From Gyrodactylus bullatarudis (taxonomy: Eukaryota > Platyhelminthes > Monogenea > Gyrodactylidea > Gyrodactylidae), in assembly GCA_012064415.1 (NCBI GenBank), contig SSNU01000675.1, positions 124,001-188,000 on the forward strand: 64,000 nucleotides of DNA, read 5' to 3'. Made by a program: the position numbers and the translations under genes. The stretch's first letter is position 1, and every line of letters starts with the position of its first letter. The notes under the pieces are model-generated. The model saw nothing but the letters and a program-made list of their open reading frames with translations. It was not told the origin of the DNA and made no database searches. Shown here in pieces: positions 21,048-33,335 of the stretch.

Positions 21048-21698
21048 GTGACAAAATTGCATATATGGGTAGGCTAATTGACAAAAACTGTATAGTATTT
21101 TCACAAATTCAATAGAAGGTTTTTTCAACATCATACTCCCCCCCAAAAAAAAACCGAAATAGGTTTAAAAGGTTTTCCATTTGCGGAATAGCTATGGAGC
21201 CTACTAAAATAATACCTGAAAATATTTTTCAAGATCAAAAACATATGAAAAATTTTTTAGTGGGAATTTACAAGAAGAATCTTAAATAATCAACATAATC
21301 TAAAAACAACATCGAGATAATTCCAAAACATTCAGGGTTTTTTAGAATCCTCAAATTTTATCACACTTTCTACCTATTTATACATTTTATGTCAATTTCC
21401 CTTTGAAATCGAAATTTTTTTGATCTTGAAAAATATTTTCAGGTATTATTTTAGTAGGCTCCATAGCTATTCCGCAAATGGAAAACCTTTTAAACCTATT
21501 TCGGTTTTTTTTTGGGGGGGGGAGTATGATGTTGAAAAAACCTATTCATGTATACCAAAATGTATACATTAATTGAAAATACTTATTTATGTTTTGAAAA
21601 TCTCGAACACACCAATACATTTTGTGAAAAAAACTATTTGACATATGATACGATACACTTTTTGTCAATTAGCCTACCCATATATACATTTTTGTCAA
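21048..21698. repeat. 651-bp nested foldback element flanked by TA
   Basis: Outer inverted repeats (21048-21105 and about 21640-21698) share TATATGGGTAGGCTAATTGACAAAAA-type sequence, written here only in part, and are flanked by TA. Inside is a second, almost perfect inverted repeat of about 125 bp (21118-21243 against 21416-21545), containing CCATTTGCGGAATAGCTATGG and a long C/G run next to A/T runs. The outer shell is related to the element at 31497-31916; the inner palindrome is not, so a second foldback probably inserted into the first. Confidence 0.8.
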
Positions 21699-23625
21699 TA
21701 TCCCTTATTTTTTCACTTTGATATAAATCAAATAAACAGATAATGAAAAACCTCCTATTGATTTTGACGTCAAAGTTTATGAGATTATTATTACAAGAGA
21801 AGGAAGCACCCATTGTGTAATTAATCTCAATTTTGTTGTATGGTTGTTTCAACATTCAAAAATATCAACAGTGTGTATCAATCAGAGACTCTCATCTTGA
21901 GTTCTACAGGCTCCATTATATCAAGGAATATGTCAAGAAATTAAATTTTATCTTGAAATTTAATGCAAGGCCTTGCTTGATTTCATCCTTCTATAGTTCC
22001 TTCGATGATAAAATAGCTGTAATGTACTTTTAAATTACGATTCTAAAACTTTAATGATTCCTACGGAGTTTTGATTTTTTTTCAGCCTCTGCATTTTATT
22101 CTAATTTTCTTTATCCTAATGAATTCTTAACTTTTAAAATCATTTGATTTACTAATTCATAATACCAAAATAGTAGTAAAAACAATTTAGACCAATCAAA
22201 ATTCATGAACTGAGATTCATTAGACTTTCATGGCTTTCCTTATTGGAAACAAGGAAAGATTTAATAATATAAAAGAATAAAATCTAAAATTATAGATAGT
22301 AGTAAGATAGTAGTCAACAAGAAAAGTAATGGTCTAAGCCTTAGTCTTATTCTCACATTGGAGAGAGTCTACACTCAAACATATTGTATACAGATTTCTT
22401 CGTGTTTGTGTCTATCTCTCTATTCATATTCTATTATTTATTTCAATGTGAGAGAATGGAGAAAAGAACAGTCTGTGCAATGTATAATTGCACTCAATTG
22501 AGAATATACACACAAATTACAACTATCAGCTATAACTAACCTTCCTGGTCTAGAAAATCAATTATAAATTTCTATTCTAAAATTATAATTCAATACTGTG
22601 TAGATTAATAGTAATAACTACTCAAATTTTGATCATATTTCATCCCAAGGGTAATATCGATAATTATTTAGAATTACGAGCCAAAAATTCATTGAATAAT
22701 TGAAGGAAGTTTGTGAAATAATATTTACATCTAAATTCATCCTGTCATAAGTTCAAGTAAAACATTCAATGGGATTGAATGAATGAAATTATTATTAAAA
22801 GCAAGTTTGATTATGAAAAAATAATAGTTTTTATTCATTCATAAAACTCTTGATCATTGGATAATAACGCAATAAGACAAGATTGCCGTTAATTTTACAA
22901 ATCAAATAAAAGACGGTGAAATGACTCTTTCAATATTATATCATATCATAAAGGGTAAGAGAACATAAAATCTGCTATACTCAAACTGGCTGAGTGAGAA
23001 CGTAGTTTTTATTTCTTATATTTAAGGGGGGAAGTGTAGTTGGGGTTGGGGAACAGGAGTGAGTTTTAAAAAACCCTTCAATCAGTCTGAGATTTGTAGA
23101 AAGAGAGACATGAAAATATGGGATAAAAATGTGAAAATAAATCATCTTTTTGGCAAGTTTTCTTTAAGGAATCATACAATTATTTGAATAATTAAAAATA
23201 TTTAAATTATTTATGCTTTTGAGTTTAGGCATATTATTATCATTATTATTATTACTGAATTGGAATCTACATCATGTGACAGGACAAGGGAAGTACGAGT
23301 TAACATTGCTTGGGTTAAACAAATAAAAATATTCTTTTGAGCTCAAGTTAGAATAGTAGAAGTAAAGGAGTTTGTGTACGTAAGCAAGAGGGTCATGAAA
23401 TAATAATTTAATCAATGTTCTTTCTCTTTGGAAGTGAAAATACTTTAGCTGATCTCATGTATGGTTGTGGGAAATGTTTGGTATCTGTGAAAGATCTATT
23501 GGTAATTTTCAATGGAATTTTCTTCTTTGTTTTACATCAAATAAATTTTGATACAAATTTGGCTCAAAAATTATAATGCTTACTGTTAATTTGTTGGAAA
23601 AGGTAATGAGAACCAACTTGAAGGG
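21699..23625. other. Intergenic / 3' flank of the glucosyltransferase gene, no gene seen
   Basis: AT-rich with simple ATT-rich runs near 23230-23260. ORFs of 66-73 codons at 21634-22033 overlap the foldback and are not supported. Confidence 0.5.
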
Positions 23626-25167
23626 TTACATTTTGACAGGGTTACTCTCCAAGTCCAGGAGCTTTTGGTCGGGATTTGAGGTTAAAGGGACCTCCTTTTC
23701 AAGGTCCTTTAATCGAACAGAAAGGCCACCCCATTGGATATGATAAATCTTTCCACGCCAGTTTACATTGGTGGTGAGGAACGCGCGTAGGGAGAGATAA
23801 ACTGATGTTAATTCATGAAACGTCCAAGCGAGGAAGAATTGTCCTTTTGATAAGCATGTTGATTCATAGGCAGGGTGTATTGAATGTAGTAAAATATAAT
23901 CCAACAAAAACCAAATGAGAATATGACAACAGAAGAACGCCACTGGATCGATAAACTTGGGAAATAAGTAACTAAAGCATAAAGCGTGTATGATTCCATT
24001 TGGAATGCATTGACTGATCGGCTCGATCAGAGTTACTAGGAGCACCATTTTCAGGCGTAGTTGATACCATCTCATAAGGCGGTTGTGGAAGGCTCCAACA
24101 CTCGAGATTGATGTATTCTGCCAAGCTGGCTGACGAGATATTCGAACTTTCCATCCATTGTCGTAAAAGTATTTTGATATGAAAAAATCTTCAGCCAGAT
24201 ATTTACTGAAATATTTCAACCCATTTGGAGCTCCATCAATGACAGACTTCCTCATAAGACAAGACATACCAGTGGTACAGTTAATCCCGGTCATAGCACA
24301 GCCAAGATAAATTTTTGCATGCCAACACCCAAAGTAGACCATTTGTAGGGTCCATGAGAATGAAGGACTTATCAGGGTATCATCTAACTTGAGACAATAA
24401 TCATTCACTGAGTTGGCAATTTGATTTTCTGAACAATCCCGCTTGAGGAGTCTGGAGTAGATTCTTTTGGTTTCATTGGCTATTTTGAATGGAAGCAGGT
24501 ATGGGACCTGATGAACGAGACCAACATTATCTTCATTCATCATAGTCATGACCATGTCAGAAAGTGTAGTATAGTGCATGTATATGCCAGCATCAGAAAT
24601 TAATACAAGATCATGCTTTGCTTCACTGAAACCTTTGGAAATGTTATTGATTTTGGGATTGACACCAATTGTTTGAGCACCAACTAGATACTTTGCATCA
24701 ACATTAGGATATTTAGCAATTAATCTATCTAGAACTTTGATCAAATCATCATTTTGTTCTTCAACACAAAAGATTATCTCATAAAGGGGATAATCGAGCA
24801 AAAAGAAACCTTCAAGGTTTGCATATATGAATTCATCAATGTCATTTAATGGTTTGAGAATAGAAACTCCAATTTGTTTAAGATTTATATTCTTGTCTGC
24901 TTTATAAGTACCATAAAGATAGATTCGTGTGAATAAGATAACTGATAGATGAAAAATAAATAATCCGCAGCATATTAGCACGAAGATACCACAGATGAGA
25001 AAAAGAATAAAATCCAAGGTTTCATTATGACTTGCCGATAGATTGTCATAGTAGAGATAATAATAAGGGGTAAAGATACCGATGGACTCTCGATAATTTA
25101 GAGATGATATTAAATGTAATCCAGTGATAGGGTGATTGTATGATCCAAAAAATTGAACATTTTCCAT
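23626..25167 (-). CDS. UGCG: Ceramide glucosyltransferase (glucosylceramide synthase)
   Basis: Intronless ORF of 513 residues of glycosyltransferase family 21; transfers glucose from UDP-glucose to ceramide on the cytosolic face of the Golgi. An N-terminal membrane helix spans about 52-80. The catalytic series is present: VSILKPL (101-107), D1 region CVEEQNDD (134-141), GVNPKINN (168-175), D2 as ISDAGI (190-195), TGMSCLMRK (299-307), D3 as LAEDFFISK (324-332), and the R/QxxRW-type box NRLMRW (362-367). Hydrophobic C-terminal segments follow. Compared with the vertebrate enzyme (about 394 residues) it has a 45-50-residue N-terminal extension, an insertion of about 40 residues at 228-268 and a hydrophilic C-terminal tail. 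The ATG at 25167 is the first in frame; a later start cannot be excluded. All catalytic residues are intact, so it should be active. Confidence 0.93.
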   Translation of the reverse strand: MENVQFFGSYNHPITGLHLISSLNYRESIGIFTPYYYLYYDNLSASHNETLDFILFLICGIFVLICCGLFIFHLSVILFTRIYLYGTYKADKNINLKQIGVSILKPLNDIDEFIYANLEGFFLLDYPLYEIIFCVEEQNDDLIKVLDRLIAKYPNVDAKYLVGAQTIGVNPKINNISKGFSEAKHDLVLISDAGIYMHYTTLSDMVMTMMNEDNVGLVHQVPYLLPFKIANETKRIYSRLLKRDCSENQIANSVNDYCLKLDDTLISPSFSWTLQMVYFGCWHAKIYLGCAMTGINCTTGMSCLMRKSVIDGAPNGLKYFSKYLAEDFFISKYFYDNGWKVRISRQPAWQNTSISSVGAFHNRLMRWYQLRLKMVLLVTLIEPISQCIPNGIIHALCFSYLFPKFIDPVAFFCCHILIWFLLDYILLHSIHPAYESTCLSKGQFFLAWTFHELTSVYLSLRAFLTTNVNWRGKIYHIQWGGLSVRLKDLEKEVPLTSNPDQKLLDLESNPVKM

Positions 25168-26821
25168 ATATTTCTATTGATATCCGTTCAAATGTGCTTA
25201 TAAAGTGTCATCGAAAAACCTGCCTATCGAAAATATCAATTATAGTAACTTAATAAATACATGATAACGTACACTTTTGAAGCAGTTTTTCGTAAAAGTG
25301 CTAAATTATTTTAAGTAGTATTTAAACAAACAATATGATGGACAGATTGTTTGATTAAGAGTGTTGAATTAATTAAGTTTGAAAATGATAATCTGAAGTA
25401 ACTTTAGTGAAGTTATTAATCAACAATATCAATTTTAACTGAAAAATAGGTTTTCATGTGAGCACAATGAATAGAGTCTTATTTTCGCCTAACAATATAA
25501 GTAAAAATGAAATCTGATTCCCGATAAAGGAATACAGCTCAATTTTAGAATTGCAGTCATAGACGATCAATATTTATCAAGATCAATTTCATTCACAAAA
25601 TTGCTTTCAAATATAATTATTCTAGATTTTCAAAGCTTTAATTAATTGAGCGTAAAGATGACTTGATTAAGAATCCCTGTAAAAATTTATTAAGTCTTCG
25701 ATAATCTTTATACAACTATTGATGATGTTAAACAACTACAATAATATATTACTAATAATGGTATTAGTTACCTACCAGCTTGAAACAATGGCGAACGAGT
25801 TTCATGTCCACAAACAGATATTTTACCTTTAATTTTAATAAAAAAGATTTTACTCTTATTCAATCATATATCGTTTATTGAGCATTGAATTTTCTTCTGA
25901 GTACTGTTGAGTCAATGCATGAATTAAATCATCTAAATTCTATAAATAATTTTACATAGCTACTTATAGGTAATTAGGAGAAATTAATATGTAAATGTAG
26001 TATGTATGTACCAATTAAAAAAAAATACATCCAAGTTAAAAACCTGAGCAAATCTAATTTGTAAAAGTTTTGGTGCACATTTCATAATTAAAATTTAGTT
26101 AGAAATCTCTCTCCTTAATATAACTTGATGATAACATACTGATATTAGCAGTTACTAAGCTTAATGTGTTTCCAAATTGGAATTTTAATAATTGGAAACA
26201 GCTTTAAACAAATCATTCTGGTTTCATTAATGTAACCGTTACATTGAACGACTTAACTTATTTTGCTAAATTATTTAATAGTATTTATACACTAGAAATC
26301 ATTCAATTTATACATTATCAAAGTTGATTGATAATCAATTATTATAGTACGTTTTTAATATATCCTATTTTTTCAGTTTTAGTGAATTTTATTTACTCAA
26401 AAATTGCATGATACCTATTTCTACCCCCAGTGTAGAGAATATATAGTAAAAAAGGCTTTACTTCATCTAAATAGTGAGAATTACCCCCCTCCTGAATACG
26501 AAAGAGAAAATAAAGATGCTGCTGAATAAGCAATCCAGAAAGCTAAGTAAGCAAGCAATATAAAGTGTACATGAAAATTGAAGTTCTGTCTCTTTTCTAT
26601 ATCTTCTCTTGAGAAAAAATGAAATTAACTTTCTCAAATGACTATATTTCATTGGCTAAACCCTTTGAAGAAGAGTGAAAGAGTTAAAAATAGCCTAATC
26701 GAGTTTATGTTAAATAGAGACCACTTCTATCAATCAGGAGCAAAATTAAACTCTAAAGTCGACTCCATTAAATAAATAAGGGACTCGATCTACCTTGATT
26801 AATAAACTTGAATATTTTCAG
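25168..26821. other. Intergenic, no gene seen
   Basis: Very AT-rich, with many stop codons. The segment just upstream of 26822 (TATTTTCAG) is a 3' splice site for the first exon of the next gene or for a spliced leader. Confidence 0.5.
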
Positions 26822-27048
26822 AGAGACAAGAAAACACATTCAAACATGCCTTGCACATTTTGTCGTAAAAAGAAAGTGAGTCGTTATTAATTTTATTAAC
26901 ATGCATCTGAACATCTGAACAAGAAATTATTAAATGATACTCATTGGAATTTTACCAAGAGATACAATAGATTGAGTAAGAAATAAGCAATGCTTAGTCT
27001 GGAATAATTAAGTGGTTTGATCATTTTGTATAAATTTCACTTTTGCTA

Positions 27049-28610
27049 ATGCAAGATAGCAACTTTTTCACCAGTCCCAGTCCCAAGTTGATGATGCAAC
27101 TGTCTTCAGTCATCTCGAATGACTTGCTCGTCAACTCTGAAAGGGTAAGTTTCTCTTCTCATTTTTTCTGTTTTTCTCTGTTTATTTTATCGATGAGAAA
27201 ATATGTAAACCCTTGGACTTTGAACATTCTGGCGAATGAATAAAAACTAAGTGGTTTTTGTCAAATTTTCATTTCGTTTAGAAACAAACACACCGATCCC
27301 AAACCGTGTAGGTTCTCTATTTCATTCTGTATGTATGAATAATTCGGATTTACTGTACTTGCTACAAATTACAAATTCTCTGTCTCTCTCTCTCCATGTT
27401 TCAACTTTTAAAATCAATCATCCATCATATGAATTAATTGACAAAAATTCACCATCTTCTTTCTATTTCTCTTATTCTACCTGTGCTCTCTAGCCTATTT
27501 AGCAAGAATAAAACTATTATTTTAACTGTATCATATTACAGGTATTCAAATTGTAACTCACTAATGTATATTATCAATGATAATTTATCATATAGCGCTC
27601 TCTTTGTTTTTATTTAATTCATTTTCATTACTGTGATAAGGAGATTACCACCCGAGGAAGGAATCATCCACTCTATTAACTATAAATTCTACTAGTTCTA
27701 ACTTGATGAAATGAACCTACAGGAAACTAATCATCCTTCTTTCATATTGCAGAAGAGCTCCAAACTAATGGAAAGAGAATTCAACATTGAATGTTTAGAT
27801 GAACACAACAGGTGAGCAGATTTGATGTGAATTTTTCTCTTTAAAGTACATCCATCAAGATTTGATGAAAGAATCAAAGTTCTAGTTGAAAAATTGGAAT
27901 TAAATTTATTCATAATTTTATTAGGCTTAGAAGTCTCCATGGAGTCGAGCCGTTGTTGTACAGCGAGAAGCTAGCCAAATCAGCTCAAACATTTGCTGAA
28001 AAGTTGGCCAACTCTGATCGTCTTGAGCATAGTAATGCCGAGGAATATGGCGAGACCTTGGTTTCCAGATATTGCACAAGAGAATGTACCATGACGGGAA
28101 AACAAGCTGCCCTAGTTTGGTATAGTGAAATTGAAAATTACGATTTTCATTGTGAGAATCAACTGTCCTGTGGCAATTTCTCACAGGTTGTCTGGAAGTC
28201 CACGAAGGAAGCTGGCTTTGGAATAGCAAAAACTCAGGATGGCCATCGAATTTATGTTGTGGGTCATTACTATCCACCTGGGAACTATACAAATGAATGG
28301 GTGGACAATGTTCGTCCACCATTAGAGGGTCGAATTCACGTACCATCGAAGGAGGAATTAGGTATTTTAATCATTGATTTCTTATTCATATTTTTATGTT
28401 ACTGTTAATCTTGTTACTCTTAATAGTCTTGAGGTACTATCAGGTAGTCTTAAAACTAACGGAGTAGTTTGATAAACTTGTTGTTCGCTAACAAGAATAA
28501 CAAGTTTGTGGTTGAAATATGAATTTTTCTCATTATCAGTTGTAAAATCTGGCATGTGATTAAGATGATTTCTATCGAAAATTTCAGTGTCAACAAGGAA
28601 TTCAAGGTAG
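27049..28610 (+). CDS. CAP-superfamily protein, GAPR-1/GLIPR2-like (copy 1)
   Basis: Exons 27049-27144, 27753-27811, 27925-28361, 28588-28610, all GT-AG and in phase, give 204 residues. Start at 27049 (MQDSNFF) is the only one that keeps frame through exon 2. An alternative upstream exon, 26822-26875 (ATG at 26846, MPCTFCRKKK), ends in phase 0 but does not match the exon 2 phase, so it is probably 5' UTR. The CAP fold is clear: CLDEHNRLRSLHG, LLYSEKLAKSAQTFAEKLA, EEYGETL, ALVWYSEIENYDF, CGNFSQVVWKST (motif of the first signature), GHYYPPGNY (second signature). The His/Glu/Ser tetrad positions look partly kept. No signal peptide, so intracellular as GAPR-1 is, unless an unseen 5' exon adds one. 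The last exon (VSTRNSR) is short and least certain. The paralogue is at 34289-37485. Confidence 0.8.
28402..28510. repeat. MITE remnant in the last intron of CAP gene 1
   Basis: GTTAATCTTGTTACTCTTAATAG and CTATCAGGTAGTCTTAAAAC match the palindromic termini at 16910-16952 and 17219-17349. An inverse CTTGTTNNNNCTAACAAG pair lies at about 28478-28500. Confidence 0.55.
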
Positions 28611-28896
28611 ATCTTCTAAGAGTGCTGAACTCGCAAAAATATCCTGAGATGACTTGATATCTGGCTCATTTTGATTCAATATGTCATAAAAGCGATTTTT
28701 CATTTGTTGAGTTACGTATATTCTTCAAGTGAGGAATATTTCAAGGACTTTTTTTCTCACCATTTAGAACCATTTGAACATGTCCTGATAATGAGAAGAA
28801 ATCATGTTTGGACTACTAACTTGTTATTCTTGAAATCTGGTAACAAGTTAGACGAACTATTCCGTTAAAATCGTATAAGAACTCCTAATCTCCTTT

Positions 28897-29101
28897 CAGT
28901 GCTGGTGAACATTTTTCAAAATTTTCGAGCCTTGTAGCTCTATTAGTTTGACAGATTTTTAGATCAATTAAAGTTTAAATTGAAGCCTACAATGTAAACT
29001 TACATTGGTAATATTTTTGGCCAAATAATTTAATATTTTCATAGCCAAATTTTGGGTTTTAGGAAAATTGTAAACTACAGTCTCGACACCGAAAAGATCA
29101 A
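28897..29101. repeat. Degenerate copy of the piggyBac-type MITE at 52823
   Basis: About 200 bp aligning with 52840-53015, sharing GATCAATTAAAGTTTAAATT, GAAGCCTACAATGT and TTTTTGGCCAAATAA, and ending CTCGACACCGAAAAG. The CCCTTTCGGT terminus is eroded on the left and no TTAA remains. Confidence 0.75.
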
Positions 29102-31496
29102 CTACCTTAAAACTAAATAATGTCTAGTAAACATCATCATTATAGGACACCATTTGAATAGTCATTGGGTTATTTACAAACAATGAAAAATTGGTTGATC
29201 AAAAGTTTGCTCAAAATACTAATAATTATAATAGGCTTGGGTGAAATTTTATAACTCATAACCGAATTTTCTAATAGAATTATGAATTCTAAACATTATT
29301 TGGATTGAGATATGTCTTGAAAATGCTTCTCTATTATGTCATACATTCTATTATGAAAATTCTGAATATTTCTAATCCACCGCTAAATTTTCAATGAATT
29401 TTTACTACGTAAAATCCGAAGAATTACTTTTCTCCTTTCAAAAATATGTCAAACACCATATCTGGGTACTAAATTCTATGAGAATACAGTAGTAAATACT
29501 CTACTGATTTATTCAGAGAGAAAAACAATTTCATCCAAGCCTATTCCTAAATAATTTTCCACAATAAATTAGGATTACTGAAGAGTTGCGAATGAAACAC
29601 ACTGATCTCTAAAGCCAAGTTTCACTGTAAAAACTATTTCAAATTAAGATAGCTTTATTCTTTCGAAATTTTTTTCTAAATGCAAATTCATAGGAATGTT
29701 ATGGAAAAACTATCCAAAAAATAGTATTTCGATCATTTAATTTAACCATGTATATAAATTAGTACACCCGAAAAGAGTTTTTTAGCTGTAAGTAACCTGT
29801 TAATTCTCATGTCTTTCTGCTTTCTTTTCTAAATAATACATCAGATATAATTAATTAAAGAAATTAACTTTGACACACGGACTCTTTGTGTTGGTAAAGT
29901 TGAGAATTTCAAATTCTTCCCCCCCCCCCGATTATAATTAAAATTAGAGGATAGCTTCACGGTTTGAATAAGCCTATATCAAAACAGACTCAGAGAATTT
30001 CTTCAAATGAAATTCTATCAGAACAAAAACCTCAAAAGATCTAACGATTTAGCGGTACTCAGTGGGACATTTATTTAGAGGCCATTCCAACGAAAATTTT
30101 TTAGTTTATTTAAAATTCACCTCAATTAATCCAATCTATCAGGTATCGGATCAGAGATTTATCGTCACATTTTCTCTAAATTTTCGCATGTTTTCTCTGC
30201 TATCTTAATAATCCTTATGAAGTAGGTCTTCGAAAGACTTTTTGTGCTGAGTGAATATCCATTCGGAATGTATACACACGGAGGACTCTCAAAACATTTT
30301 TGAAATTCTCAACTTTATTGATATTTGACCTTTTTTCTAAGTCTAAATTCAATGTGTCAGACGCCTGATTCAATCTGAATTAATTCTTGCCAAATACCAA
30401 GCAAAATTGGATGATATCTATAACAATTTTAAATACGATATTCTAAAACCCAGATTATTAATCTTTTTTTCACCAATTGATTCTAGAGAAATATTGACAT
30501 TTTTCAGTTTTTGAGTTGGCGCAAAATTATCATTTTTCTCAAGTTTGAGTAAGAGGGTGATCAAATGAGGGTTTTTCATGATCAAAATAAGACAAGAAGA
30601 TCAAATTTGCTAACGGTTCATAATGAAAATAATCAGTTTTTTGTCTTAAAATACTTTATCACGTTCAAAAACCGAAATCTGGCAACAACTCTAAGCATTC
30701 AAACTCGTAAAAGTGTAACTCATTATCTGAATATTCTACTCATATTATAGTTTATTTCAGTTCGATTAATTTCAGATTGAATTATGCCGTTTCACTTGAA
30801 ATAGAAGTCACCATAGATACCAATGAACTTTATGAATGATTTAATCAGCCATTCTGGCCATGAAATCAATTCTATAGGCTTTATTGGTATTGTATATTGG
30901 AAATGGCTTCTTCAGCTAATAAAATATTAATACATTTATATCTTCCCAACGACCCCACCCCCTCATATGATGTAATCTCAATTTTGATGAGTACTCTTTT
31001 CAAATCTGATTGAATTTCTTCTCTCTCCCAATTATGAAATTTATCATGGTAAGGAAAACGATAACCCTGTTCTTAAACTAACTATCACAAGCTAACAACA
31101 ATGTTCTCGCGATTAGATTAACAAAAAAATCCCACTTGTTCGATGGTCAAGTTATAACTAAAATAGAAAAGCGAAGAAAAAAACAAAAAATTATTATAAT
31201 TTTCAAAATTCCTCTTGTCTCTGTTTGTCTATACATCTTTATTTGTCGACAAATCTAGCTGTTTTTTTTGTTGCCAAAATCAAAAAAAAATTTAGAGAAT
31301 CATATATGAGACGAAAGTGATCTCAACGTTTAATGAAAAAAAACAAATTCGACATTATTTTGTAAAAATATTGATGAAATTTTTACATATTAAAAAAATT
31401 TAACCCTATTAAAAAAGACATTTTCAATAAAAAATACCTTTCGAAAATTATTATTATTTGATATCTTATGGATCATGAACTTAAATGAAATGGATA
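29102..31496. other. Intergenic between CAP gene 1 and the orphan gene, no gene seen
   Basis: AT-rich, no supported ORF. A run of eleven C residues lies at about 29922-29932. Confidence 0.5.
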
Positions 31497-31916
31497 TGTT
31501 ACAGTGAATCATGTGAAAGCAGGGATTAGTACAAATCACTGGATGACTTGTGAATCGTATGAAAGGTTCTTACGATTTCAAGGCATTTTTTAAATATTTT
31601 ATCGCGAATTTACCAAAACAAATTTTACATAGCCTACTTAGAGATAAACTGAAAAAAACATTTGAAAAAATCGAGATAATTCCAAAAGGACACTGTACAT
31701 TGTACAGCATAAATTAATTGGAAAAACCTATTTATGTTTTGAAAATCTCGAAAACACCAATAAATTTTGTGAAAAAGACTATTTGATAATAAACCGTATA
31801 CATCTATTGAATTCGTGAAAATATTATACACTTTGTGTCAATTAGTCTTCCTATATATAAATTTAAAATTATTCACTAGTATTCCGTAAGAACCTTTCAC
31901 ACGATTCACTGTAACA
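31497..31916. repeat. 420-bp MITE flanked by TA, related to the outer shell of the 21-kb foldback
   Basis: Ends TGTTACAGTGAATCATGTGA (left) and the inverse of TCACACGATTCACTGTAACA (right), with TA at 31495-31496 and 31917-31918. The left end carries a second partial copy of its own terminus (GAATCGTATGAAAGGTTC near 31551). The interior (31640-31850: TCGAGATAATTCCAAAA, TTTATGTTTTGAAAATCTCG, GTCAATTAG) matches the 21048-21698 element. Confidence 0.8.
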
Positions 31917-32681
31917 TATATAAAGTTAGTGAACAAATACTTTTGAGTAGACTAGAAAATGTTTTCATTATTGTTTGTATTTTTTAATCAAATTCTTGAT
32001 TTATTTACGATAGATATTCAGCTATTTTCGATTATAATTCCTAACAAAGTTTATTCAGTAATAATTAATTAATATCGATTGAATTTCTTTTCATTAACAA
32101 ACATTTTGTTCACCAATACTCACCAGTTTCTCAAGAAGGTATTTCTGTCTCAGAAAAAGTATCATTTCCACTCATTTTATTATTATTATCTAACACACAC
32201 AAGCTGAACAAGATTACTACACTATAAAATAATGACATCTGCTCATATTACGTTTCAGGTCTAGATAACCTCTGTAAGTTACCTTCATTTCAATTTCTAA
32301 GGTGATTTCCAAGGTCTTGACTCATCATCCCTGAGTATTGACTCAACACCAGAACTGAATATCCTCCTCTTTTGTATTGTGAAATAGTTTTTTCTCGTGT
32401 TGAAATTCAAGAGAAAGAAATTTTAATCATGAGAACAATAAGAAATGTTGGTGGTGTAACCAAAGAAAGCTTTTTGTTTATGGGGTGAATGTTTGATAAA
32501 ACAGATTTTTCATGAGACTAGACTTTCTTTTCACAAATTTCTTCTGATCATTGATGAGACTGAAAAATAAATCTTGATTACTCTCAAAGCAAAAATATTT
32601 TTTTGGTTATTACAACAAATAATTTATTCTATGAGTTAAACACCGTAAAAAGAGTTGCAATTGATTGTACTAGGCTCTGAT

Positions 32682-33218
32682 ATGAACTCAGAAAACGTTC
32701 CGAACCTCAAAGTGGCCGGTGATTCTGAAAGTTTCACCTCCGACTTCAAGGAAGCAAATGATATGTTCATAGAATCCCCATCTGATAAGGAGATGGACCG
32801 TTTCAATTCCAGTCCAAGAATAATTCTCGACAATTGCTCTTCTACTACTGATAATGAAATTGACGAAAAGGCAGTTTCAAAAACATCAAATTCTATTGGT
32901 GAAAGTGTGGTCATGAACCTGGTGAGAGTGCTGGACGAAGCTGTTGAAAAACAGGAGACAAATTCCATTCAGCTATCTGATGAGAAAGAGAAACGGCTTT
33001 TATGGACTCGGAGACAGAATGGTGTTGCCAAGAGTAAATCTGGAGTGAAAATTAAGTTTGTCCGAACGACTAAACGATTCTTCAACTTTGACGGTAATGA
33101 ACTGATCAAGGATGTTGTTCATTTCAAAGATTTGAAAACCGATAAAGAATTTGAAGTGAGTCTCTCTTTGACACAACGCCTTAATCTCTTGAGTGTTAGG
33201 TTCGAGAAATTGTTGTAA
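32682..33218 (+). CDS. Orphan 178-residue protein, unknown function
   Basis: Single ORF from ATG 32682 to TAA 33216-33218; AATAAA twice at 33326-33335. A possible 3' splice site (TTGATTGTACTAG, to 32672) lies 9 nt before the ATG. The N-terminal ~90 residues are acidic and Ser/Thr-rich (MNSENVPNLKVAGDSES...). The C-terminal half is basic with alternating hydrophobics (KEKRLLWTRRQNG, VKIKFVRTTKRFF, DVVHFKDLKTDKEFEVSLSL), suggesting beta structure. No family recognised. Evidence that it is real: length against the high stop density, composition change inside it, and the poly(A) signal. The antisense ORF over it is a shadow. Confidence 0.6.
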   Translation: MNSENVPNLKVAGDSESFTSDFKEANDMFIESPSDKEMDRFNSSPRIILDNCSSTTDNEIDEKAVSKTSNSIGESVVMNLVRVLDEAVEKQETNSIQLSDEKEKRLLWTRRQNGVAKSKSGVKIKFVRTTKRFFNFDGNELIKDVVHFKDLKTDKEFEVSLSLTQRLNLLSVRFEKLL

Positions 33219-33335
33219 AAATTATTTCTATGAATTTACAGAAATCAATAATTTCAAACCAAAAGGCCGATATAATTGATAATCTATATGTAATATGGTT
33301 ATATATGCTCACATTTTAGATTTTTAATAAATAAA

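Noticed and set aside
26846..26875. Possible CAP gene 1 coding start MPCTFCRKKK
   Set aside because: It ends in phase 0 while both available acceptors of the next exon require another phase; kept only as possible 5' UTR.
29922..29932. Run of eleven C
   Set aside because: Simple homopolymer; no further structure.
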